Part shown: positions 1-9,542 of the stretch, one piece after another
Layout: each line of letters opens with the position of its first letter
Position numbering within the stretch: the stretch's first letter is position 1
Source: Chloroflexia bacterium SDU3-3
GTDB taxonomy: Bacteria; Chloroflexota; Chloroflexia; Chloroflexales; Roseiflexaceae
Length of the DNA: 64,000 nucleotides
Assembly: GCA_009268125.1 (NCBI GenBank)
Contig: WBOU01000006.1
Location: 319,807-383,806, forward strand
Direction of reading: 5' to 3'
Notes under the pieces: model-generated
What the model saw: the letters and a program-made list of their open reading frames with translations, nothing else
Told to the model about the DNA's origin: nothing
Databases searched by the model: none
Made by a program: the position numbers and the translations under genes

Positions 1-33
1 GCCGATTTCAACGACACGAAAAGGAGACCCACG

Positions 34-1398
34 ATGGATCACAACCACAGCTCGCGGCGCGCATTCCTGAAGACCATGGGCGGCATGGGCGGCGCATCGC
101 TGCTGCTCGCGGCCTGCGGCGGCGGCCAGAGCGCCACCACCGCCACCGTAGCCCCCGCCGAGGGCGGCGCAGCGACCAGCGCGCCCAGCGCTGGCGGCCA
201 GGTCAAGCTGCACTTCCTGAGCGCTCAGGTGGAGAACGCGGGCTACACCGGCGTGATCGGCGCGCTCAGCAAAGAGTTCCAGCAGCAGAACCCCAGCGCG
301 GTGTACGAGTACGAGCAGTCGCCGCAGACCGATGTGGAGCAGAAGATCCAGCTGCTGGTGGCCAGCAACAGCCTGCCGCTGCTGTTCGTCTCGCCCGCCA
401 CCGGCACCATGAACGAGATCGCCAAAAAGGGCCTCTCGGTCAACGTCGAGCAGACCTTCAAAGAGCTGGGCATCTTCGACACGATCAAGCCGGTGGCGGC
501 GGATCTGGTGCGCAAGATCGGCGGCGGCAGCATGAATGTGCTGCCCACCGAGCTGAACATCGAGGGTATCTGGTACAACAAGCAGATCTTCGCCGAGAAC
601 GGCCTGAGCGTGCCCGCCACCTGGGACGACATGGCCAAGGCCGCCGAGGCGCTGAGCGCCAAGGGCATCCAGCCCTTCGCAGCCTCGGGCGAGCAGGGCT
701 GGCCGCTGACGCGCCTGATCGGCGGCTACGCGGTGCGCAAGTACGGCGCGGATGTGATGGAGCGCGTGGCCAAGGGCGAGCTGAAGCTGACCGACGCCGG
801 TTTTGTGGAGGCCGCCAAGGCCGTGCAGGATCTGGGCACCAAGGGCTACTTCGGCGAGGGCGTCAGCACAGTGGACTACGACACCGCCACCGACCTGTTC
901 CTGCAGGGCAAGGCCGCCATGTTCTACATGGGCAGCTGGGTGGTGGGCGACTTCAACAACGCCGAGCGCAACCAGATCGGCGCGGAGAACATCGGCTTCT
1001 TCAACACCCCCACGGTGGCGGGCGGCGCGGGCAGCGCCGACGACTGGTCGATGAACACCGGCCTACCTATCGCCATCGGCCAGGCCGAGTACAGCAAGAA
1101 CCCCGAGCTGGTGGGCAAGTGGCTCACCTACGTGTTCAAGGCGTTTGGCGAGCGCGCCCTGAAGGATCAGGGCCTGATCACAGGCTTCACCGTGGCCAGC
1201 ATGCCCAGCGACGTGCCCGCGCTCACCAACCTGGTGCAGCAGACCATCGACAGCGCGAAAAACGCCTTCCTCTACTTCGAGGGCTACTTCGCGGGCGAGG
1301 CCCAGACCACATCGTACAAGAACGTGCAGCTGCTGGTGACGGGCGACATGAGCGCCGAGGACTTTGTGGCCAGCATCCAGCAGGCGCTGGAGAAGTAG
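34..1398 (+). CDS. ABC transporter sugar-binding lipoprotein
   Basis: Extracytoplasmic solute-binding protein (family 1 type) of a carbohydrate ABC importer, 454 aa. The N-terminus has a twin-arginine-like stretch (SSRRAFLKT, residues 6-14) and a lipobox LLAAC with the acylated Cys at residue 28, followed by a low-complexity Ala/Thr linker. It is therefore probably exported folded and anchored outside the membrane. A strong AAAGGAGA ribosome site lies just upstream. Two permease genes follow directly, so the three form one importer. The substrate is inferred to be L-rhamnose or a rhamno-oligosaccharide because rhamnosidases and rha genes follow. Promoter and any earlier operon genes lie outside the window. 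Confidence 0.93.
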   Translation: MDHNHSSRRAFLKTMGGMGGASLLLAACGGGQSATTATVAPAEGGAATSAPSAGGQVKLHFLSAQVENAGYTGVIGALSKEFQQQNPSAVYEYEQSPQTDVEQKIQLLVASNSLPLLFVSPATGTMNEIAKKGLSVNVEQTFKELGIFDTIKPVAADLVRKIGGGSMNVLPTELNIEGIWYNKQIFAENGLSVPATWDDMAKAAEALSAKGIQPFAASGEQGWPLTRLIGGYAVRKYGADVMERVAKGELKLTDAGFVEAAKAVQDLGTKGYFGEGVSTVDYDTATDLFLQGKAAMFYMGSWVVGDFNNAERNQIGAENIGFFNTPTVAGGAGSADDWSMNTGLPIAIGQAEYSKNPELVGKWLTYVFKAFGERALKDQGLITGFTVASMPSDVPALTNLVQQTIDSAKNAFLYFEGYFAGEAQTTSYKNVQLLVTGDMSAEDFVASIQQALEK

Positions 1399-1460
1399 CG
1401 GCGCGGCCAGGCCGGGCGGGTGCCACGCTGCGCCCGCCCCTAGCGACAGGAGCTTCCCCT

Positions 1461-2342
1461 ATGGACCGCGTGCTACGCGACCGCCGCGCCATCCTGGTGT
1501 TTATCGGGCCAGCGCTGCTGCTCTACACCCTGGTGCTGCTCATCCCGATCGTGTGGTCGGTCGGCTACACCTTCTTTGAAGGCTCGCCCGTGAGCGGGTT
1601 CCGCTTCAACGGTATCACAAATTATGTCGAGCTTGTCGGCGACGCCAAGTTCTGGCAGGCGCTGTGGTTCAGCACGCAGTACGCGGCGGTGGTCACCAGC
1701 GGCCAGGTGGTGCTGGGCCTGCTGCTGGCGCTGCTGTTCCACTTCTACCTCAAGCGCGGCTCGTCCATCGTGCGCACGCTGGTGTTCTTCCCCGTGGTGC
1801 TGCCCACCGTGGCGGTGGCGGCGATCTTCAGCAAGCTGTTCGCGATCGCCCCGCAGTACGGCCTGGTGAACGCGCTGATCGACCTGTTCATGGGCAAAGA
1901 GGCGGTGGTCTCGTGGCTGGGGCGCGGCGGCTCGGCCTTCTGGGTGATCGCGATCATGGACATCTGGCGGGCCATGGGCTTCTACGCCGTCATCCTCTAC
2001 GCCGGGCTGCTCGACATCCCCAGCGACGTGCTGGAGGCGGCCAGCCTGGATGGCGCGAAGGGCTGGCGGCTGGTGCAGTTCATCATCATCCCGCTCATCC
2101 TGCCCATCCTGATCTCGTCGCTGATCTTCAGCCTGAACGGCACGCTGAAGGTGTTCGACTCGATTGTGGCGCTCACCAACGGCGGGCCGGGCAGCGCCAC
2201 CACGCCGCTGACACTCTACATGTACCGCTCGGCGTTCACCAACAACGCCTACGGCTACGGCAGCACGGTGGCGGTGATGCTGGCGATCTACTGCCTGATC
2301 GTGTCGCTGGTGGCCTACCGCGTGACGCGGAATAACGCATAA
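1461..2342 (+). CDS. Sugar ABC transporter permease (MalF/UgpA type)
   Basis: Inner-membrane permease of the same importer, 293 aa with about six hydrophobic helices. The cytoplasmic EAA loop, which docks the ATPase, is visible as EAASLDGAKGWRLVQFIIIP near residues 190-210. I chose the ATG beginning MDRVLRDRRA because a GACAGGAG ribosome site precedes it; the reading frame is open further upstream but that part overlaps the binding-protein gene. It lies 62 bp after the binding protein and 11 bp before the second permease. The substrate is inferred only from neighbours. Confidence 0.93.
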   Translation: MDRVLRDRRAILVFIGPALLLYTLVLLIPIVWSVGYTFFEGSPVSGFRFNGITNYVELVGDAKFWQALWFSTQYAAVVTSGQVVLGLLLALLFHFYLKRGSSIVRTLVFFPVVLPTVAVAAIFSKLFAIAPQYGLVNALIDLFMGKEAVVSWLGRGGSAFWVIAIMDIWRAMGFYAVILYAGLLDIPSDVLEAASLDGAKGWRLVQFIIIPLILPILISSLIFSLNGTLKVFDSIVALTNGGPGSATTPLTLYMYRSAFTNNAYGYGSTVAVMLAIYCLIVSLVAYRVTRNNA

Positions 2343-2353
2343 GGAGACGAACT

Positions 2354-3232
2354 ATGGCAACCGCATCACGCGCCATGGGCGCGGCAGCCCCGGCCACGCG
2401 GCGGCGGCTGAAGCTTGGATCGGTGCTGGTGGGCGGCCTGATCGCGCTGCTGCTGGTCATCCAGCTCTACCCGATCATCTGGCTGCTGCTCTCGTCGGTG
2501 AAAGCGCCCAAGGAGTTCAACCTGCGCCCGATCTACGCGCTGCCCGAGGGCTTCTACTGGCAGAACTATGCCGACGCCTGGACGCGCGGCAACATGAGCA
2601 CCTACTTCCGCAACAGCATCATCGTCACCATCCCCTCGCTGGCGCTGATCATCCTGGCCAGCGTGGCGGCGGCCTTCGCGCTGGAGATCATGCGCTGGCG
2701 GCTGCAGAAGCTGGCGCTGATGACCTTTCTGGTCGGCATCATGGTGCCCATGCAGATCGTGATCCTGCCGCTGTTTACCATCTACTACAACCTGCACCTG
2801 ATCAACAACCTGCTTGGTCTCATCCTCACCTACACCGCCTTCGGGCTGCCGCTCACGGTCTTCCTGTTCTCGGGCTACATCAAGCCCATCCCACTGGAGG
2901 TGATCGAGTCGGCGGTGGTGGATGGCGCGAACATCTACCAGGTGTTCTTCCGGATCGTCATCCCCATGCTCATGAACGCGATTGTAACGGTGGCGCTAGT
3001 GCAGTTCTTCTTCATCTGGAACGACCTGGTGCTGTCGATGACCTTTGTGAACGAGACCAGCCTGCGCACCATCCAGACCGGCCTGCTGAACTTCGTGGGC
3101 CAGTACGGCCAGCGCCAGTGGGGGCCGACCTTCGCGGGCATCGCGATGGCCGTCATCCCCATCCTGGTCATCTACATGCTGATGAACAACCTGGTCATCC
3201 GTGGGCTGACCAGCGGCGCGGTGAAGGGCTAG
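2354..3232 (+). CDS. Sugar ABC transporter permease (MalG type)
   Basis: Second inner-membrane permease, 292 aa. It has an N-terminal helix after a short basic cytoplasmic tail, then five more helices. The EAA loop reads ESAVVDGANIYQVFFRIVIP. An AAGGAGAC ribosome site sits between the upstream stop and this start, so it is co-translated with the first permease. Neither neighbour is an ATPase, so the complex probably uses a shared MsmK/UgpC-like ATPase encoded elsewhere, which is common for CUT1 importers. Confidence 0.93.
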   Translation: MATASRAMGAAAPATRRRLKLGSVLVGGLIALLLVIQLYPIIWLLLSSVKAPKEFNLRPIYALPEGFYWQNYADAWTRGNMSTYFRNSIIVTIPSLALIILASVAAAFALEIMRWRLQKLALMTFLVGIMVPMQIVILPLFTIYYNLHLINNLLGLILTYTAFGLPLTVFLFSGYIKPIPLEVIESAVVDGANIYQVFFRIVIPMLMNAIVTVALVQFFFIWNDLVLSMTFVNETSLRTIQTGLLNFVGQYGQRQWGPTFAGIAMAVIPILVIYMLMNNLVIRGLTSGAVKG

Positions 3233-3259
3233 CGGCGCGACTGTTAGAAGGTTTTTCCT

Positions 3260-5740
3260 ATGTCTGAACCAATCACCCCGCACGATTTCCCCGCGATCCG
3301 CTGGCGCGGCCAGTGGGTGTGGGTGCCCGAGGAGCCAGTGCGGCCCAGCGGGTTCTGGCAGGCCGACCCCAGGCCGCCGCGCGAGCGCCACGGGCTGTTC
3401 CGCCGCAGCTTCTGGCTGGATGCGCCGCCCCAGCGCGCCCCGGCCCGCATCAGCGCCGACGCGCGCTACGCCCTGTGGGTGAACGGCCACGAGCTGGCGC
3501 GCGGCCCCATCCGCAGCCAGCCGCGCCGCATGCACTACGACATGGCCGACCTCGCGCCGCTGCTGCGCCAGGGCGAGAACGTGGTGGCGATCTACGTCAA
3601 GCACTACGGCCAGGCCACCTCGTTCTGGATGCCAGCAAAGCCCAACAACACACTGGGCGGCACCGGCGCGCTGGTGTTCGAGGCCGACCTGGGCGCGGCG
3701 GGCTGGCTGGCCACCGACAGCACCTGGAAGGCCCAGCTGGCCAGCGCCTGGGGCGAGGGCGGGCGCGACGGCACCGACCACGGCGGCGGCGTGCCGGTGG
3801 AGGTGTTCGACGCGCGGCTGCTGGCCCACAGCTGGCGCGGCCTGGGCTTTGACGACAGCAGCTGGGGCCAGGCCCAGCCCATCCCGGCCATGCACGTGGG
3901 CGGCTTCGCCCGCGCCCAGCCCCCCGCCGACCCCTACGGCGCGCTGCTGCCGCGCCCGTTCGGCCAGCTGGGCGGCCAGCTGCGGCAGCCCGCAGCGGCC
4001 AGCGTGGCCCTCGGCCCGCAGCCCACGCAGGCGGGCGGCCCCATAGCCCAGCTCCAAGCGGCGCTGGCGCTGCCCTTCGGCGCGGCGCAGGCGGCGGAGC
4101 TGCCGCTGGAGCTGGAGCTACCGCCCGGGCGGGCGGCGCTGGTGGTGATCGACATGGGCCGCGTGGTCTCGGGGCTGGTCGGCTTCGCGCTGGATGCCCC
4201 GGCGGGCACCACGCTCGACCTCTCCTACGCCGAGGAGCCGCTGGCGGCCAGCATCAGCATGGACAAGATGCGCGCCGGGACGCGCTACACTGCGCGCGGC
4301 CACCACGACGCGTTCGAGCTGTTCGACTCGAACGGCTTCCGCTACGCCTACGCGCTGATCGGCGGGGGCGGGCGGGTGGCGCTGCGCAGCTTCGGCGTGC
4401 GCGAGCGGCTCTACCCCTGGCAGGGTGAGGCCAGCTTCACCTGCGACGACGAGGAGCTGAACCGCATCTACCGCGCGGGGCTGCGCACCGTGCAGGTATG
4501 CTCGCACGACGCGCTGATCGACTGCCCGACCCGCGAGCAGCGCGCGTGGGTGGGCGACGCGGTGGTGCACCAGATGGTGCACCTGGCCACCAACGCCGAC
4601 TGGCGGCTGGCCTGGCACTACCTGGCCATGGCCGACTCGCCGCGCCCCGACGGGCTGCTGCCCATGACGGTGGTGGGCGACATCGAGGCCAGCGGGATGT
4701 ACAGCATCCCCAGCTGGTCGCTGCACTGGCTGCACGGGCTGCACGCCCTGATGCGCTTCGGCGGCGACCGCGAGGCCGCGCAGGCCCGCATGCCCACCGC
4801 CGAGCGGGTGCTGCGCTGGTTCCTGCCCTTCCAAGATGCCAGCGGCGTGCTGCGCGATGTGACCGAGTGGGGCCTGATCGACTGGGCCAGCATCTCGACC
4901 GAGGACGCCAGCGCCGCGCTGACCGCGCTGTGGGCCAGGGGCCTGCGCGAGTTCGCCGAGCTGGCGGGCTGGCTGGGCGACCACGGGCGGCGGCGCTGGG
5001 CCGAGCAGGCCTACGGGCGGGTGCGCGAGGGCTTCGAGCAGTTCTGGGACGCGCGGCGCGGCTGCTACTGCGACCACATGCTGGGCGCGGCGCTCCAGCC
5101 TGCGGTCAGCCAGCTGCCGGGGGCGCTGGCGATTGTGGCGGGGCTGGCCCCGCAGGAGCGCTGGGGCCAGATCGTGGCGGCGATCACCGACCCGGCGCGG
5201 CTGGCGGTGCGCTCGTGGATGGGCAACGGCGCAGGCGAGCAGTCCATGGAGCGCTGGCAGGCCCAGGTGGAGCGCGGCGAGTACACCATCACGTGGGATG
5301 TGGAGCGCGAGATCGTGCTGGCCGAGCCTTTCATGAGCTACGTGGTGCACGACGCGGTGGCGCTGGCGGGCCAGGCCGACAGGCTGCCCGCCATGTACCG
5401 CCGCTGGTCGCAGTTCCTAGCGGGCGGCTACGACACGCTGGGCGAGTGCTGGGACTTCGGAACCCACGCCCACGGCTGGAGCAGCACACCCACCCGCGAC
5501 ATGGTGTTCTACACGCTGGGCATCACGCCCGCCAAGCCCGGCTACGCCCACGCCCGCGTCGCGCCGCGCCTAGGCGGGCTGGCCTGGGCCAGAGGCAGCG
5601 CGCCCACACCCCACGGCCCCATCCACGTGGCGGTCGACCGCGAGCGGGTGGCGGTGGACTCGCCGGTGCCGTTCACGCTCGACCTGCCCGGCCAGCCGCC
5701 GCTGGAGCTGCCCGCTGGCCAGCATGAGAGAACGTATTAA
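3260..5740 (+). CDS. Alpha-L-rhamnosidase-like glycoside hydrolase (GH78 type)
   Basis: Predicted glycoside hydrolase of 826 aa. The N-terminal third is beta-rich (WVNGHELARGPIRSQPRRMH, an accessory jelly-roll typical of GH78), followed by an (alpha/alpha)6 catalytic region starting at CDDEELNRIYRAG. The motif DCPTREQRAWVGD corresponds to the conserved 'CPxREc..W.GD' acidic motif that supplies catalytic acids in GH78. No signal peptide is seen, so it probably acts in the cytoplasm on imported rhamnosides. It starts 27 bp after the permease gene, evidently in the same operon. The TAA stop is joined directly to a dispersed repeat block. Confidence 0.85.
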   Translation: MSEPITPHDFPAIRWRGQWVWVPEEPVRPSGFWQADPRPPRERHGLFRRSFWLDAPPQRAPARISADARYALWVNGHELARGPIRSQPRRMHYDMADLAPLLRQGENVVAIYVKHYGQATSFWMPAKPNNTLGGTGALVFEADLGAAGWLATDSTWKAQLASAWGEGGRDGTDHGGGVPVEVFDARLLAHSWRGLGFDDSSWGQAQPIPAMHVGGFARAQPPADPYGALLPRPFGQLGGQLRQPAAASVALGPQPTQAGGPIAQLQAALALPFGAAQAAELPLELELPPGRAALVVIDMGRVVSGLVGFALDAPAGTTLDLSYAEEPLAASISMDKMRAGTRYTARGHHDAFELFDSNGFRYAYALIGGGGRVALRSFGVRERLYPWQGEASFTCDDEELNRIYRAGLRTVQVCSHDALIDCPTREQRAWVGDAVVHQMVHLATNADWRLAWHYLAMADSPRPDGLLPMTVVGDIEASGMYSIPSWSLHWLHGLHALMRFGGDREAAQARMPTAERVLRWFLPFQDASGVLRDVTEWGLIDWASISTEDASAALTALWARGLREFAELAGWLGDHGRRRWAEQAYGRVREGFEQFWDARRGCYCDHMLGAALQPAVSQLPGALAIVAGLAPQERWGQIVAAITDPARLAVRSWMGNGAGEQSMERWQAQVERGEYTITWDVEREIVLAEPFMSYVVHDAVALAGQADRLPAMYRRWSQFLAGGYDTLGECWDFGTHAHGWSSTPTRDMVFYTLGITPAKPGYAHARVAPRLGGLAWARGSAPTPHGPIHVAVDRERVAVDSPVPFTLDLPGQPPLELPAGQHERTY

Positions 5741-5890
5741 CCACGAAGAACCGAAGGCACGAAGGGAAAACCGTTTACCACCAAGACACCAAGACACCAA
5801 GGGGAAGAGAACCTATTTACCACGAAGACCCGAAGGCGCGAAGGGAAAAAGAACCATCTACTACCAAGACGCCAAGACACTAAGGAAAGA
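5741..5890. repeat. Dispersed repeat family A block
   Basis: Several imperfect copies of two related short motifs, CCACGAAGACCCGAAGG and CCACCAAGACACCAAGG, joined by A-rich or G-rich spacers such as GGGAAAAACC. Within each motif the core 'CAAGAC(A)C' recurs with 8-9 bp spacing. The block begins immediately after the TAA of the preceding hydrolase. No gene is seen. The same family recurs in most long intergenic gaps of this window. Function unknown. Confidence 0.85.
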
Positions 5891-5904
5891 AAAGTCATAG
5901 AAAA

Positions 5905-6040
5905 AAGCGCGGGGCCAAGCCCTACCCGCCCGGCCCATGCGGCGAAGGTGCCACTCACGCAAACTGGCCATATGCACGAACACTAGCCGCCAGGGAACGG
6001 CATCGGAACGCTCAACATTGGGGGTTCGAAGGGCGTAACA
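5905..6040. repeat. Dispersed repeat family B, partial copy
   Basis: Left half of a longer repeat found complete near 12293, 16693, 60372 and 60751. Shared words are CCCTACCC, GGCCCATGCGGCGAAGGTG, ACTGGCCATATGCACGAACA and ATTGGGGGTTCGAAGGG. After about 6040 the similarity is lost, so the copy is truncated. No gene is seen. Confidence 0.7.
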
Positions 6041-6139
6041 CCTTCACATGGCGTCACTTTGCCGAGCAAGGCATTGGGGTGCGGCACGCGGAACCAACCC
6101 GCCTACCGGGACATGACCGCTGGTTGTCACGGGGAGCAG

Positions 6140-6350
6140 GTAGTCATACGCACGACGGAATCATTGCCGTAGGGGCGGACCTGGTGTCCGCCCGCGCCGT
6201 GGTCATCGTGCCCATCGGAGGATCGTTCGATGATGTCGATGCTCACGGCGAGGGGCGCATCGGAACGCGCCGTGTTCATCGAGTGGGGTCGCGATGCGGG
6301 CGGCGCATGGCGATGGGGCGGACACCAGGTCCGCCCCTACACCCGTTGTG
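6140..6350. repeat. Dispersed repeat family C, inverted pair
   Basis: Two palindromic copies of 'GTAGGGGCGGACCTGGTGTC-CGCCC', one direct near 6169-6197 and one inverted near 6315-6343, about 120 bp apart. Each copy can fold on itself and the pair can fold together. The DNA between them holds no convincing gene; open frames here are short and lack family resemblance. Confidence 0.65.
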
Positions 6351-6454
6351 GGGCATTGCGACCATCGGGTCGGATACGATGACGGCAATGCAGTGCATCG
6401 GCAAACGATCATGCATGGGTGCCAAAAAAGCCTTGAAACGTGGTACAACGTGAC

Positions 6455-6600
6455 ACCTGTTGAGGGCTGGCCCCCGGACGCCGCCCGCGCAGGGCACACA
6501 CCCACCAAACAAGAGGGATCGTCTTACCGCGAAGGGGAGAGGGGAACCGTTTACCACCAAGACACCAAGACACCAAGGAAAAGAGGGGGGTTCACCGCCC
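6455..6600. repeat. Family B tail followed by family A
   Basis: The right end of family B (GAGGGCTGGCCCCCGGACGC, then CGCGCAGGGCACACACCCACC) is followed at about 6551-6582 by a family A unit (TTTACCACCAAGACACCAAG). The order B then A is the same as at 12293-12545 and 16693-17030. Confidence 0.7.
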
Positions 6601-6942
6601 AGACAGGGGGGTTCACCGGACAAATGAACCCATACAGCCCTAAAGAACTGGTTTCACCATATGATATGCCTATTGGCGCAAACGCATCACTCAAGAGCGT
6701 ATGATAACTCTTAGCGTAGAAGATACGATATTCCCAAACATGCACTGGAAATCGCCCGCCACGGCAACAAGCGCGGCCTCGCCCATCCAGCGAAGGCGCT
6801 GACGCGGGCCAGCTGGCCATGATCACACCCGCAGCGACGAGGCTCGCGCCGCCGAGGCGGGCGAACATTGCGACAGCACACAGCGCCGTGGCAGGCGGGC
6901 GCGGCAGACCCAAAAGCGCAGCCCGCCCCCGATGAAGGAACC
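6601..6942. other. Upstream region of the GH3 gene
   Basis: No gene is seen. A diverged piece resembling family B (CCAGCGAAGGCGCTGACG, then CTGGCCATG) lies at about 6785-6823. An AT-richer stretch at 6655-6735 could hold a promoter, with a possible -10 box TATGAT at 6700-6705, but no well-spaced -35 box is visible. A good ribosome site, GATGAAGGAACC, precedes the GH3 start. Confidence 0.35.
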
Positions 6943-9542
6943 ATGATGACCACACCAGAACACGCCGAGCTGGTCGAGCGGCTGCTTGGGCAGCTCGGCC
7001 TTGAGGACAAGATCCGCATCGTGAGCGGCAGGCACGCCTTCGAGCACGAGGGAGCCGCCGCCCTGCCCACCGAGCCGCCCATCCCGCCCTTCTCGCTGGC
7101 CGACGGCCCAGCCGGGGTGCGCGTGAACCACCCCGGCAACCCCGAGAAGCGCGCCACCGCGCTGCCCGCGCCTATCGCGCTGGCCGCCACATGGGATGTC
7201 GATGCGGCGCGGCGCTACGGCGACCTGGTGGGGGCCGAGATGGCCGCCACCGGCCACAACATCATGCTTGGCCCGGCGGTGGACATCGCCCGCGTGCCGG
7301 TGGGCGGTCGCCTGTTTGAGTCGTTTGGCGAAGACCCGCTGCTGCAGGCCCGCATGGCGGTGGCCGAGATCCGCGCCATCCAGGCCCACGGCGTGGCGGC
7401 CTGCGTCAAGCACTACCTGGCCAACAACCAGGAGAGCCAGCGCGCATCCATCGATGTGCAGGTGGATGCGCGCACGCTGCGCGCATCCACCTGCGGCCCG
7501 CTGCGGCGGCCATCCAGCAGGGCGGCGCGGCGGCGGTGATGGGCTCGTACAACCGCGTGAACGGCAGCTACGCCTGCGAGAGCCGCCAGCTGCTGACCGA
7601 CATTCTGCGCGGCGAGCTGGGCTTCCAGGGCTTTGTGATGAGCGACTACCTGGCCAACCGCAGCACGGTAGCATCCGCCGAGGCCGGGCTGGATTGGGAG
7701 CTGGGCGAGCGGATGTGGGGTGAGCGGCTGCTGGCTGCGGTGCGCAGCGGCGAGCTGGCGCTGGGTGTGGTGGATGAGATGGTGCGGCGCATCCTGCGGC
7801 CCGCCGTGGCGCTGGGCATGGTCGATAGGCCGGTGGCGTTTGGCGCGATCCCCGTGGAGCGCCACGGCGCGGCGGCCCGCGAGCTGGCCGAGCAGGGCGC
7901 GGTGCTGCTGAAGAATGACGGCCCGCTGCTGCCGCTCGACGCCCAGGCCATCCGCTCGCTGGCGGTGATCGGGGTGGATGCGGCCAGCGTGGCGGCGGCG
8001 GGCGGCGGCAGCTCGCTGGTGCGGCCCACCTACGCGGTGAGCGTGGTGGAGGGCCTGCGCCGGGCGCTGCCGCACGCGGCGGTGGCCCACGCCCCCGGCT
8101 GCGACCCGCTGGGGCCGGGCGCGCTGCTGCCCGGTCTGCCCGCCGTGCCATCCGGCGCGCTCGCGCCCGAGGGCGGCGAGGGGTGCGGCCTGAGCGCGGC
8201 CTACTGGCCGAGCCCCAGCTTCGCGGGCGAGCCGAGCCTGGCGCGGCGCGAGCCGAGGGCCGAGCTGGTGCGCGGCCTGTTCGACATCCCGGGCTTCAGC
8301 GCGGCCTCGCAGGGCGCGGCCAGCCTGCCCATGGACATGCCCGCGCCGTTCTCGGCGCGCTGGCGGGGCACGCTGCGCGCCCACGTGGCGGGCGAGTACA
8401 CGTTCTCGCTCACATGCCTGGGCAGCGGGCGGCTAACAGTGGGCGGGGCGACGCTGATCGAGCTGCCCAGCCAGGCGGGCGGCGAGGCCGACCCGGCCTT
8501 CGGCGGGGCCAGCGCGGCGGCGCGGGTGGCCAGCGCCAGCATCGCGCTGGCGCAGGGCGAGCACCCGCTGCTGGTGGAGTACGTGGCCGACGCGCCGGGC
8601 TTCTGGCCGCTGCGCGACGCGGCGCTGCGGCTGGGCTGGCAGCCCCCGGCGGAGCTGGCGACACCCGCCATCCGCGAGGCGGCGGAGCTGGCCCGCAGCG
8701 CCGACGTGGCGGTGGTGGTGGCCCGCACGTTCGAGAGCGAGGAGATGGACCGCCCCAACCTCGACCTGCCGAACGATCAGGCCCAGCTCATCCGCGCCGT
8801 GGCGGCGGCCAACCCGCGCACTGTGGTGGTGCTGATGAGCGGCGGGCCGGTGGAGATGGCGAGCTGGGCCGACCACACGCCCGCCATCCTGCAGGCCTGG
8901 TACGCCGGGCAGGAGCAGGGCGCGGCGGTGGCGCGGCTGCTGCTGGGCGATGCCGCGCCCGCCGGGCGGCTGCCGATCAGCTTCCCGCGCAGCATGACCG
9001 AAAGCCCGGTGGCCGCGCCCGAGCAGTACCCCGGCGTGGGCGGCGCGGTGCACTACCGCGAGGGGCTGGGCGTGGGCTACCGTGGCTACGACGCGCAGGG
9101 CATCGAGCCGCGCTACCCCTTCGGCTACGGCCTAACCTACACCAGCTTCGCCTACCGCGACCTAGAGCTGGCCACCGACGCCGAGGGCGTCATCCAGGTG
9201 CGCTTCACGCTGGCCAACACCGGCCAGCGCGCAGGCACCGAGGTGGCGCAGGTCTACCTGGGCCTGCCCGAGGATGCCGCCGCGCCGCCCCGCCAGCTGG
9301 CGGGCTGGGCCAGGGTGGCGCTGGCCCCCGGCGAGCAGCGCCGCGTGGCGGTGGCCATCGACCCGCGCGCGCCGGACGGCCCGCTGCGCACCTGGGATGC
9401 GCAGGCCAGCGCGTGGCGTGTGGTCGCGGGGGCGTGCCGCGTGTACGTGGGCCAGCACGCCCGCCACACCGCGCTCGCAGGAACCCTCGATCTGTCCTAC
9501 AATGGCGGCGATCCGATCAGCGAAGAAACGAGCAGGCAATGA
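6943..9542 (+). pseudogene. GH3 beta-glycosidase with PA14 insert, frameshifted
   Basis: The gene encodes a glycoside hydrolase family 3 enzyme of about 866 aa if one base is restored. The 5' part (6943-7482) gives the GH3 barrel start, including KHYLANNQES; the 3' part resumes with IHLRP from about 7485, then GSYNRVNG and GFVMSDYLANRS, whose Asp is the GH3 nucleophile position. Between 7482 and 7485 only two bases (GC) stand where a whole codon is expected, so one base is missing. After the barrel come the second GH3 domain interrupted by a PA14 beta-sandwich (AGEYTFSLTCLGSGRLTVGG) and a C-terminal fibronectin-like domain. The frameshift could be a true mutation or a sequencing error; if real, translation of the 3' part could restart at GTG 7536. 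The stop overlaps the next start (ATGA). It likely trims sugars from rhamnosylated glycosides. Confidence 0.88.

Noticed and set aside
6079-6453. A 124-codon plus-strand frame in the gap before the GH3 gene
   Set aside because: It runs through two family C copies and repeat DNA; composition and start site are not gene-like.
7501-7545. Programmed frameshift in the GH3 gene
   Set aside because: No slippery heptamer or following structure typical of programmed shifts was seen; a simple one-base loss explains it.
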